Assembly: GCA_965277615.1 (NCBI GenBank)
Contig: CBDIDG010000006.1
Span: 806,001 to 870,000, forward strand
DNA length: 64,000 nucleotides
From: Bog-532 sp965277615
GTDB lineage: Bacteria > Actinomycetota > Actinomycetes > Streptosporangiales > Streptosporangiaceae
Direction of reading: 5' to 3'
Under the pieces are notes generated by a model. It ran no database searches and was not told the DNA's origin. It saw nothing but the letters and a program-made list of their open reading frames with translations. Every line of letters starts with the position of its first letter. Position 1 is the stretch's first letter. Position numbers and translations under genes: made by a program. Below, piece by piece: positions 43,370 through 50,593 of the stretch.

Positions 43370-43401
43370 AGGATCGAAGGTTGACCCAGCGTCAAGGTCA
43401 A
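43370..43401 (-). promoter_or_regulatory. MerR-type promoter of the ABC-exporter operon
   Basis: On the minus strand a -35 TTGACC (43396-43401) is separated by 19-20 bases from a weak -10 (CGATCC or GATCCT, about 43370-43376). The over-long spacer carries an inverted repeat TTGAC-5-GTCAA (43381-43395). Long spacers with a dyad in them are typical of MerR-activated promoters. The start codon at 43362 follows the -10 by 7 bases. Confidence 0.65.
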
Positions 43402-43416
43402 GCCCGCAGCGCAGAT

Positions 43417-44214
43417 TCAGGCCGGAGCTTTCCGTCCCACCAGATGAAAGACGCGGCTGAGCTGGCGGTAGGGGTCCCGGCGGCTGGCTTCAAGTTCGAC
43501 CGCGGCGGTCGCCGCCAGCTGGGCTGAGTCGCGGGGGTCGAGCTCGGCCCCGCTGAACTCGAGCCAGTCGACGAACAGCCACACCCCGTACCAGCGCAGT
43601 GGTTCCACGCCGCCCTGGCGCAGCAACTCGCTGAGCTCCTCCACGGTGTCGGCCCGGCTCGGCACGCCCAGTACCCCGGTCTCGGTCCTGGTGTCGAACG
43701 AGGCCAGGGCGTCGCCCCACCGCTGTTCCAGGGCCGGGCGCACCGCCATCGTCTTGGCGTTCCCGGTCATGATCGAGACCAGCCCGCCGGCCGCGAGGCA
43801 CCGGCACAGCTGGCCGATCAGCGGCTCCGGTTGCTCCAGGTAGCCGAGCACGCCATGGCACAGCACGGCGGCGAAGCGCCCGGCCCCCGTCGCCTCGGCG
43901 GCGTCCTCGCCGTCGGCCTGCACCAGCGTCACCCGTTGCCGGGCCTGCGCCGGCAGCCGGGCCAGGCGCTGCCGGGCCTTGTCCAGCATCGCCGCCGACG
44001 GGTCGAGCACGGTGACGTCGTAGCCAGCTTGAGCCAGCGGGAACGACTGATGGCCCGCGCCGCCGCCGACATCGAGCACCGCCGCCGGTGGGGCCGGCAG
44101 ATGCTCCAGCAACTGCTGGTGCAGCACGTAGGTGCGCACGTACCCCTTCACCGTGGCGTACGCCTCATCGGCGAACGGCCCGGCCAGCTCGGCCCAGGTG
44201 TCATCGTCCACCAC
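43417..44214 (-). CDS. SAM-dependent methyltransferase (class I)
   Basis: A 265-residue Rossmann-type methyltransferase: motif I VLDVGGGAGHQSFPLA, motif II VTVLDPSAAML, the acidic LVQADGEDA and VLCHGVLGYL. Later segments such as GNAKTMAVRPALEQRWGDAL recall the CmoM/SmtA-like group acting on tRNA uridine modifications, but the match is only by memory. It lies upstream of the ABC operon on the same strand; the ABC promoter sits just beyond its stop codon, so the two are probably separate units. Confidence 0.88.
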   Translation of the reverse strand: MVDDDTWAELAGPFADEAYATVKGYVRTYVLHQQLLEHLPAPPAAVLDVGGGAGHQSFPLAQAGYDVTVLDPSAAMLDKARQRLARLPAQARQRVTLVQADGEDAAEATGAGRFAAVLCHGVLGYLEQPEPLIGQLCRCLAAGGLVSIMTGNAKTMAVRPALEQRWGDALASFDTRTETGVLGVPSRADTVEELSELLRQGGVEPLRWYGVWLFVDWLEFSGAELDPRDSAQLAATAAVELEASRRDPYRQLSRVFHLVGRKAPA

Positions 44215-44300
44215 GCCACCATACGGATCTCAGCCTCGGTCCTGGGGACCGAGATCGCCGCGAAGGGTTCGGCCGCTGGCTCAGCCCAGTGGCTTGTGCT

Positions 44301-44837
44301 TCAGCGCAGTGGCTTGGCCAGCGTGGCGAACTCCAGATCGCGCGTCTTGGGGCGGCCGACGCTCTCGTCGCCGTACGGGAACGGCTTCAGCTCGCCCGTC
44401 CGCTGGTAGCCACGGCGCTCGTACCAGGCGATCAGCACCTCACGCTGCCGGATCACGGTCATCTCCAAGCTGGCCGCGCCGAACTCCTCGCGCGCGATCC
44501 GCTCGGCCTCGGCCAGGACGATGCGCCCGTAGCCGCTGCGCTGCAGCGACGGCCGGACGGCGAACATGCCGAAATAGCCCGCGCCGCCTGGTGTCGCCGG
44601 CTCCTGCAGCTCGCAGCAGACCTGCAGGGCACCGGCCTCCTCGGCCAGCAGCACGTGCGCACCCGGCTCGGCCAGGAGCGCGCAGACCATGGCCGCGTCG
44701 GTCCGCTGCCCCTCGATCAGCTCGGCCTCGGACGTCCACCCGGACCGGCTCTCCTCGCCCCGGTAGGCCGACTCGACCAGGGCGACGACCGCGGGCACGT
44801 CGGCTGGGCCCGCGTAGCGGTAGCTCAGATCAGGCAT
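44301..44837 (-). CDS. GNAT-family N-acetyltransferase
   Basis: A 178-residue GNAT protein. The acetyl-CoA loop appears as FGMFAVRPSLQRSGYGRIVL (Arg/Gln-x-x-Gly-x-Gly variant), followed by LEMTVIRQREVLIAWYERRG with the conserved Tyr and RGY. The N-terminal half has the usual beta-strand pair. The substrate is unknown. A short direct repeat (CAGCCCAGTGGCTT/CAGCGCAGTGGCTT, about 44284-44316) lies at its 3' end. Confidence 0.88.
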   Translation of the reverse strand: MPDLSYRYAGPADVPAVVALVESAYRGEESRSGWTSEAELIEGQRTDAAMVCALLAEPGAHVLLAEEAGALQVCCELQEPATPGGAGYFGMFAVRPSLQRSGYGRIVLAEAERIAREEFGAASLEMTVIRQREVLIAWYERRGYQRTGELKPFPYGDESVGRPKTRDLEFATLAKPLR

Positions 44838-44883
44838 GACCCGAACTTAAGCCAATCTGGGTCATCGAACCGATCCGGGCTCG

Positions 44884-45903
44884 CTAGTACTCGATGGACA
44901 CCTTGAGCGCGCCGTCGGTCCGATCGTGGGCCATGTGGAAGGCCTCTTCCACCTGGTCGATCGGCAGCATGTGGCTGAGCAGCGGGGCTACGTCGATCGC
45001 GCCGTCGGCGATCAGCTGCACGGCGTACCGGAACGACTCGAGCCCGGGCTCGCCCTGGGTGCCGGAGATCGCGTAGGCGGTCAGCCGCCGGACGAAGAAC
45101 TCGGGGAACGAAAAGGGGTAGGCGCCGGTGCCCTCGGGCAAGCCGAACCAGAGTACGGTCGCGCTGTCCGCGGCCAGTTCCACGCTCAGCGGGAACGTCT
45201 CCCGGCTGCCGACCGCCTCCACGACCAGGCCGGCCCCGCGCCCGCCAGTGGCCTCCAGCACCGCCGACTTAAAGCCTGCCTCGTCGGCGCCGTCCGCCAG
45301 CCCAGGGTCGGCCAGCCCAGGGTCGGCCAGCCCAGGGTCGGCCAGCACGGTCAGGTCGGCGCCCAGGTGCCGGGAGTAGGCCAGCCGGGCCGGGGACTTG
45401 TCCGTCACCAGCACGCTGCGGGCCCCGGCCCGCTTGAGCAGGAACGTGAAGAAGGCGCCCGCGGAGCCTTGCCCGATGACGGCGACATCCTGGCCGATGA
45501 GGTCGAGCTGGTGGCGCCGCAGGGCGTAGATGACCGTGCCAAGCTGCTGGGCCATCAGCAGCTGGCTGAGCGGCGCCTTATCGGACAGCCGGATGCAGAA
45601 GGAGCCGGGCAGGGCCTGGTACTCGGCCATGCACCGTCCGTCGACGAAGTGCGGGACGGTCAGCACCCGGTCGCCCGGCTCGAAGCCGGGACAGCGTGAC
45701 TCCACCACCTCGCCCACGCTCTCGTGCCCGGGGTGGCCGGCGGGGACCGCCGGCGGCGGCGCGCCGCCGTACACGCTGTGCAGGTCCGAGCCGCAGATGG
45801 AGGTGTAGGCCGTGCGGACCAGGATCTCGCCGTCCGCGGGCGACGGCCGCGGCACCTCCTCGCAGACCACCCGGCCCACATCGACCCAGCGTCCGGCCTT
45901 CAT
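44884..45903 (-). CDS. Zinc-type alcohol/polyol dehydrogenase (MDR family)
   Basis: A 339-residue medium-chain dehydrogenase. Catalytic-zinc residues are Cys in TSICGSDLHS and His-Glu in GHPGHESVGEV; the coenzyme loop is VAVIGQGSAGAFFTFL (usual G-x-G-x-x-G). The four-cysteine structural zinc lobe is absent. A 15-base tandem repeat (45296-45340) gives LADPG three times after the second Rossmann strand. The start at 45903 has GGGAG 8 bases upstream; longer frames from 45918 or 45933 have none. It is divergent from the TetR gene, a possible regulator. Confidence 0.9.
   Translation of the reverse strand: MKAGRWVDVGRVVCEEVPRPSPADGEILVRTAYTSICGSDLHSVYGGAPPPAVPAGHPGHESVGEVVESRCPGFEPGDRVLTVPHFVDGRCMAEYQALPGSFCIRLSDKAPLSQLLMAQQLGTVIYALRRHQLDLIGQDVAVIGQGSAGAFFTFLLKRAGARSVLVTDKSPARLAYSRHLGADLTVLADPGLADPGLADPGLADGADEAGFKSAVLEATGGRGAGLVVEAVGSRETFPLSVELAADSATVLWFGLPEGTGAYPFSFPEFFVRRLTAYAISGTQGEPGLESFRYAVQLIADGAIDVAPLLSHMLPIDQVEEAFHMAHDRTDGALKVSIEY
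45296..45340. repeat. 15-base tandem repeat inside the dehydrogenase gene
   Basis: Three identical copies of GCCAGCCCAGGGTCG (45296-45310, 45311-45325 and 45326-45340) plus a partial fourth. The repeat is in frame and encodes LADPG on the minus strand. Exact identity suggests recent slippage and possible strain-to-strain length variation. Confidence 0.85.
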
Positions 45904-45967
45904 CAATGGCACTCCCATCACGGCTAAGCACACAGCGGCGTCATCGTCACTCTAGAACCCCGGGCCC

Positions 45968-45996
45968 TTGACAAGGCGCCGGGGCCGGCTGATTAT
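45968..45996 (+). promoter_or_regulatory. Promoter of the TetR gene, leaderless
   Basis: A perfect -35 TTGACA (45968-45973), a 17-base spacer and -10 GATTAT (45991-45996). The GTG start follows 6 bases later, so transcription and translation would begin at almost the same base. Confidence 0.65.
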
Positions 45997-46002
45997 CGAA
46001 CT

Positions 46003-46626
46003 GTGGTAGCAAAACCTAATCGTGATAGGAGATCCGAACGGCATGAGGCAATCCGGCAGGAGATCCTGGCCGCGGCCTGGGACGCCGCCCACGAGACCAG
46101 CATCGCCGCGCTGACCCTGCGCGACATCGCCACCCGGGTGGGCATGCGGCAGCCTTCGCTCTACTCCCACTTCTCGTCCAAGCAGGCCATCTACGACGCG
46201 ATGTTCGAGCAGGCCTGGCAGACCTTCCTCGATTACGCCCGGACCACGCTGGACGACCTGCCGGCCGAGCCCCGCGCAAAGCTGGTCGCCGTCGCGCAGA
46301 ACTACTTCGACTTCTCGGTGGCCGACCTGGCCCGGCACCAACTCATGGACGTCAACGTCATCCCCAACTTCCAGCCCAGCCCGCAGGCCTACGCCCCGGC
46401 GATCGAGGTCTACCGCCTGATGCAGGTTGAACTGCGCGCCATGGGGATCACGGCGGACCAGGACGCCGACATCTTCACCGCGATCATCGGCGGCCTGGTC
46501 TCCCAGCAGCTGGCCAATGACCCGGGCGGCCAGCGGTGGCGCCGCCTGATCCCGCGGGTGATCAACATGTTCGCCGACGACCTCGGCCTGCCGCGCCCAG
46601 AACCGGGCCGAGCGCCGCCGACCTGA
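46003..46626 (+). CDS. TetR-family transcriptional regulator
   Basis: A 207-residue repressor: HTH region LTLRDIATRVGMRQPSLYSHFSSKQ-type (residues about 37-62), preceded by basic residues RRSERHEAIRQEI. The C-terminal ligand domain is helical, with FTAIIGGLVSQQLANDPGG near 165. The start is the GTG 6 bases after the -10 box. It is divergent from the zinc dehydrogenase and 34 bases upstream of the DinB-like gene, so it may regulate either. Confidence 0.9.
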   Translation: MVAKPNRDRRSERHEAIRQEILAAAWDAAHETSIAALTLRDIATRVGMRQPSLYSHFSSKQAIYDAMFEQAWQTFLDYARTTLDDLPAEPRAKLVAVAQNYFDFSVADLARHQLMDVNVIPNFQPSPQAYAPAIEVYRLMQVELRAMGITADQDADIFTAIIGGLVSQQLANDPGGQRWRRLIPRVINMFADDLGLPRPEPGRAPPT

Positions 46627-46660
46627 CCACGACCAACCCGAGCAAGACAGGAGAGCCCCG

Positions 46661-47404
46661 ATGAAACCTCGCGAATCCTCGCTGCCCCGGCCGGTGGCAA
46701 TGCGCCTGGCCGCCACCGAATACGAACGGTGTGCCGAGACCTTCCGCACTCTGGAGCCGGCCCACTGGGCCAGGCCGACCGATTGCCCGGCCTGGGATGT
46801 GCGGCAGATGGCCGCGCACATGCTGGGCATGGTCGAGATGGCCGCCTCGATGCGGGAGACCTTCCGGCAGCAGCGCAAGGCGACCCGCATCGGCGGCGAC
46901 TACATCGACGCGCTGACCCAGCTCCAGGTCGCTGAGCGGGCGGACTGGACGCCCGGGCGCATCAGTGAGCGTTTCGCGACCCGCGCGGCTAAGGCCGCGG
47001 CGGGTCGGCGCCGTATCCCGGCGTTGGTGCGCCGGCGCACCATGCCGCTGCTCACCGACCTGAACGGCGCGCAGGAAGCCTGGACCTTCGGATATCTCAT
47101 CGACGTCATCTTGACCCGGGACCCGTGGATGCACCGTCTCGACATCGCCGCCGCCACCGGGACTCCGCCGCACCTGACCGCCGACCACGACGGCGTGATC
47201 GTGGCCAACGTCGTGGACGAGTGGGCCGGCCGGCACGGCAAGGACTTCGAGCTGACCCTGACCGGCCCGGCCGGCGGCACCTGGACGGTGGGAGCCAACG
47301 GGCCAGCCTGGACCCTCGACGCCATCGACTTCTGCCGGGCCACCTCCCGGCGCCCGGCCAGCGTCAGCCTGGACGAGCTCATGAACACCGAAATCCCCTA
47401 CTAA
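46661..47404 (+). CDS. Maleylpyruvate isomerase-like (DinB/mycothiol-dependent) protein
   Basis: A 247-residue DinB-fold protein. The metal/thiol-site pattern typical of the mycothiol-dependent maleylpyruvate-isomerase N-terminal family is seen in TDCPAWDVRQMAAHMLGMVE and later in ILTRDPWMHRLDIA. Mycothiol is the actinobacterial low-molecular-weight thiol. AGGAG precedes the ATG. It follows the TetR gene on the same strand and is 9 bases before the next gene, so it is likely an operon member. The reaction is unknown. Confidence 0.8.
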   Translation: MKPRESSLPRPVAMRLAATEYERCAETFRTLEPAHWARPTDCPAWDVRQMAAHMLGMVEMAASMRETFRQQRKATRIGGDYIDALTQLQVAERADWTPGRISERFATRAAKAAAGRRRIPALVRRRTMPLLTDLNGAQEAWTFGYLIDVILTRDPWMHRLDIAAATGTPPHLTADHDGVIVANVVDEWAGRHGKDFELTLTGPAGGTWTVGANGPAWTLDAIDFCRATSRRPASVSLDELMNTEIPY

Positions 47405-47413
47405 AGAGGGAAC

Positions 47414-48367
47414 ATGTATCAGGCGGGCCACGGCGCACTCCGTACGGGCATGAACGCTCTCGAATTTCCAGGCGGAGTTACTGTCCGGACGTTCTCGCCA
47501 CCGCCGGACGGATTTGACCCGGTCAAGGCGGACGAGAAGGAACTGCTGGCCTACGGGTACCCCAGCCGGCCGCAGGATCCGGCGCTGGCCGAGCGCTGGG
47601 AGCGCGTACTGAGCCGCTCCGTCCGGCAGATCCAGCCGACGTTCCGCAACATGCCGCACGAGCGCCGTCGTCGGCCCGAGGTCACCGCGAGCGCGGCCCA
47701 CGCCGAGTTCAACGGCGGCTGGTCCGGTGCCTTCGTCTACGCCCCTGACGCGGACCCGTTCAGGTGGGTCGAAGGCGAGTGGACCGTCCCCAACACTTTT
47801 TGGCCTTCGGACGCGGCGGACAGTTACTGGTACTCGGCGTCGACGTGGATGAGCATCGATGGAATCAGGGACGGGCTGCTCACTGGCTGTGATTCGGACG
47901 TGATGACTTCGGGCGGGGTGATTCACCGTCAGCTCAGTCCGTGGTGGCAGCTCCAGCCGATGGAGCCAGTCTTGATCAGCAATCTGCCTGTCGCCCAGGG
48001 CGACACGGTTCACTGTCTCATCATCGTGGATTCTGAATCGGCCACCGCCGCCACCATCGTCCTGGTCAACATGACCAGTGGGGTCAGTGCGTCCTTCCAG
48101 GCGACAGCACCGCCTGGAACGTCGCTGGCTGGGAAATCGGCCGAATGGGGGGTGTCGGGGCCCAACCTCGGCTCAGGCAAGGAGATCGGGCTGGCGCGCT
48201 TCGGCGACGTGTACTTCGCCGAAGCCAGCGCCTTGACCACGGCCGACACCGTGATCAACGCCGGATCCGGCGACAGCATCAACCTGGTCGACGAATCGGA
48301 CAACGTGTTCGCCACGGGCCGGATCGAGAGCCCAACGCTCATTCAGGTCCGCTACGCCGGCCCCTGA
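47414..48367 (+). CDS. G1-peptidase (eqolisin)-like protein, probably inactive
   Basis: The 317-residue protein contains a beta-sandwich resembling glutamic peptidases: GGWSGAFVYAPDADPFRWVE, then VEGEWTVPNTFWP, STWMSIDGIRDGLLTG, and SAEWGVSGPNLG. In active G1 enzymes the segment after the GIDG turn reads LQTG; here it is LLTG, so the catalytic glutamine is Leu. The AEW triplet remains, but the following acidic residue of AEWIVED is Ser. There is no signal peptide, unlike secreted G1 peptidases, and an N-terminal extension of about 95 residues is present. Placement in the family is by pattern only. Confidence 0.65.
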   Translation: MYQAGHGALRTGMNALEFPGGVTVRTFSPPPDGFDPVKADEKELLAYGYPSRPQDPALAERWERVLSRSVRQIQPTFRNMPHERRRRPEVTASAAHAEFNGGWSGAFVYAPDADPFRWVEGEWTVPNTFWPSDAADSYWYSASTWMSIDGIRDGLLTGCDSDVMTSGGVIHRQLSPWWQLQPMEPVLISNLPVAQGDTVHCLIIVDSESATAATIVLVNMTSGVSASFQATAPPGTSLAGKSAEWGVSGPNLGSGKEIGLARFGDVYFAEASALTTADTVINAGSGDSINLVDESDNVFATGRIESPTLIQVRYAGP

Positions 48368-48376
48368 TCCGGACGG

Positions 48377-50443
48377 TCAGCGTCCCGGGCTCCCCGGGAC
48401 GGCGGCCAGCTGGGTCATCAGCGCCGCGAACTCGTCGAAGGACAGGCTCTGGGCGGCGTCGGACAGGGCCTGCTCCGGCGACGGGTGGACCTCGATGAGC
48501 AGGCCGTGCGCGCCGGCGGCGCGCGCGGCCCAGGCCATCGGGGCCACGTAGCGGCGCAGCCCGGTGCCGTGGCTCGGGTCGACGATGATCGGCAGGTGCG
48601 AGCGCTCCCGGACCACCGCGATGGCCGACAGGTCCAGGGTGTTCCGGGTGGCGCGCTCGAAGGTCCGGATGCCGCGTTCGCAGAGGATCACCTGCTGGTT
48701 TCCCTGCGCGACGATGTACTCGGCGGCGCCGAGCCATTCCTCGATCGTGCTGGACAGGCCGCGCTTGAGCAGCACGGGCCGGTCCAGCTTGCCGACCTCG
48801 CGCAGCAGGTCGAAGTTCTGCATGTTGCGCGCGCCGATTTGGAGGATATCGGCGTCCTGGGCCATCCGCTGGGCCTGCTCGACCGCCATGACCTCGGTGA
48901 TCACCGGCAGCCCGGTCTCGCGTCCGGCCGCGACCAGCAGGTCCAGTCCCTGCCAGCCCAGGCCCTGGAAGGCATACGGCGACGTCCGGGGCTTGAACAC
49001 CCCGCCCCGCAGGACGTGCGCGCCGTGATCGCGGACGAACTTGGCCGTGGCGTCGATCTGCTCGGGGCTCTCCACCGAGCAGGGGCCGGCCATCACCGTG
49101 AACCCGTCCCCGCCGACCAGCAGGTCCCCGACCTGGACCACGGTATCGGCGGCCCGGCTGGCCCGGTCGACCAGCAGGTGGCTGCCGGAGCGGCGGGCCG
49201 GAGGGGCCTGGTCCGCTACCACCGCCTCCAGCGTCTCGGCCGCCTCCAGCGTCTCCGCCGGTCCTTCCGTTTCAGCGGCGTCGGGCAGGCTGCCCGGCCG
49301 GGCCTGATGACGCAGGGCCTTGGCCGGGTAGCTGCCGAGAACCTTGAGGTACTGCGCCGCCAGCCGGAGCTCGTCCAGGGTCGCGGCGGTCTCCGGCTCG
49401 GCTACGTTCCCCTCAAAGTCCAGGAAGAACAGGTACTCCCAGGGCCGGCCTGGCCGGGGCCGCGACTCAAGCTTGGTCATCGAGTGACCGCTGCCGGACA
49501 GGATCTCCAGGCAGCCCAGCAGCGCGCCCTCCTCGTGCCGGGTGCTCAAGATGACGCTGGTCTTGCACGCGATCCGCGGATCGACCGGACGGGCGGCCGT
49601 GGCCAGCACCACGAACCTGGTGTAGTTGTCCCCGGAGTCGGTGATGCTGTGGCGCAGCACGGTCAGGCCCTGGGCCTCGGCGGCCTCAGCCGACCCGATC
49701 GCCGCGACGCTCGGATCTCGCGCGGCGGCCACCGCGGCCATCGGCCCGGCGGTGTCGAAGTAGCTGGTCGGGGCGGCGTTCGGCAGCGACTGGAGGAAGC
49801 GAGCGCATTGCTCCAGGCCCTCCGGCGGGGCCAGGATCCGGCTCAGCGAGCTCAGGGGGACGTCCCGGACCGCGGCCAGGCAGTAGTCGACCTTCCAGGT
49901 CTCCTCGCCCACGATGAACAGCTCGTGCTCGCGCAGCAGGCCGTAGACCTCGTTGATGCTGCCGGCCGACGTGTTCTCGATGGGCAGGATGGCCAGATCC
50001 ACCTCGCCCGCCAGCAGCGCGGCGGCCACCTCGCGCAGCGTCCCGTACCCCACCGGTTCGCCCGCCGCTCCCTGGGTGGCCAGGTGCTTACGCGCCGCCG
50101 CGTCGCTGAACGAGTGGGCCGAGCCCTGGAAGGCCACCCGCAACTGACCCGCGGCCGGCCCGTTGAGGCGGCTGCCCTGCTGAGCGACGGACTCGCTGAT
50201 CAGCTCGCGGAAGATCCTCCGCACCAGGCTGGCCGAGACCCCCAGCTCGGTAGCCACGTCCTCGACCCCGGCCAGCACCTTCCGCTCACGGTCGGCATCC
50301 TGGATCGCCGACGTCCCGTGCTCCTTCAGGTGGCCGATCTCGGTGATGAGGCGCATCCGCTGCGCGATGAGACCGACAATGCCCGTGTCGACGTCATCCA
50401 GATTGCGCCGCAGGTCGCCGATTTGTGGCTGCTGGCCGTCCAC
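48377..50443 (-). CDS. Chorismate mutase - prephenate dehydratase - DAHP synthase triple fusion
   Basis: The 688-residue protein carries three shikimate/phenylalanine enzymes. Residues 1-88: AroQ-type chorismate mutase (IGDLRRNLDDVDTGIVGLIA, then RMRLITEIGHLK and DADRERKVL). Residues about 98-365: prephenate dehydratase with ACT domain (VAFQGSAHSFSDAAARKH, LAILPIENTSAGSINEV, NYTRFVVLA, and the Phe-binding MTKLESRPRPGRPWEYL). After a linker with a repeated AETLEA comes a class I-beta DAHP synthase, about 425-680 (FTVMAGPCSVESPEQI, RGGVFKPRTSPYAFQGLGW, LLKRGLSSTIEEW, IIVDPSHGTGLRRYV). It would join the first pathway step to the last two before phenylpyruvate, with Phe feedback through ACT. GTG at 50443 follows AAGGAGG. 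All motifs look intact. Confidence 0.93.
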   Translation of the reverse strand: MDGQQPQIGDLRRNLDDVDTGIVGLIAQRMRLITEIGHLKEHGTSAIQDADRERKVLAGVEDVATELGVSASLVRRIFRELISESVAQQGSRLNGPAAGQLRVAFQGSAHSFSDAAARKHLATQGAAGEPVGYGTLREVAAALLAGEVDLAILPIENTSAGSINEVYGLLREHELFIVGEETWKVDYCLAAVRDVPLSSLSRILAPPEGLEQCARFLQSLPNAAPTSYFDTAGPMAAVAAARDPSVAAIGSAEAAEAQGLTVLRHSITDSGDNYTRFVVLATAARPVDPRIACKTSVILSTRHEEGALLGCLEILSGSGHSMTKLESRPRPGRPWEYLFFLDFEGNVAEPETAATLDELRLAAQYLKVLGSYPAKALRHQARPGSLPDAAETEGPAETLEAAETLEAVVADQAPPARRSGSHLLVDRASRAADTVVQVGDLLVGGDGFTVMAGPCSVESPEQIDATAKFVRDHGAHVLRGGVFKPRTSPYAFQGLGWQGLDLLVAAGRETGLPVITEVMAVEQAQRMAQDADILQIGARNMQNFDLLREVGKLDRPVLLKRGLSSTIEEWLGAAEYIVAQGNQQVILCERGIRTFERATRNTLDLSAIAVVRERSHLPIIVDPSHGTGLRRYVAPMAWAARAAGAHGLLIEVHPSPEQALSDAAQSLSFDEFAALMTQLAAVPGSPGR

Positions 50444-50537
50444 GCTCGTGATCCCCTCCTTGGGTGTCCTGGCCCAAGATAGCGCTGTGCCCACGGGTCC
50501 GCGCCGCTGTGCCCGCAGGCCGGCTGCTGGCCCCGGG

Positions 50538-50589
50538 TTCGTGACGGGCGGCCAATGGAAAGGACAGGGCCGCCGGCCTACGCTCGGCC
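50538..50589 (+). promoter_or_regulatory. phaC promoter with element shared by the LuxR-type gene at 59306
   Basis: TTCGTGACGGGCGGCCAATG (with GA after it, 50538-50559), 19 bases, then TACGCTCGGCC (50579-50589). TACGCT fits a -10 box 9 bases before the ATG. The same pair of blocks occurs at 59248-59298 with 20 of 22 and 10 of 11 matches. Confidence 0.6.
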
Positions 50590-50593
50590 CATC

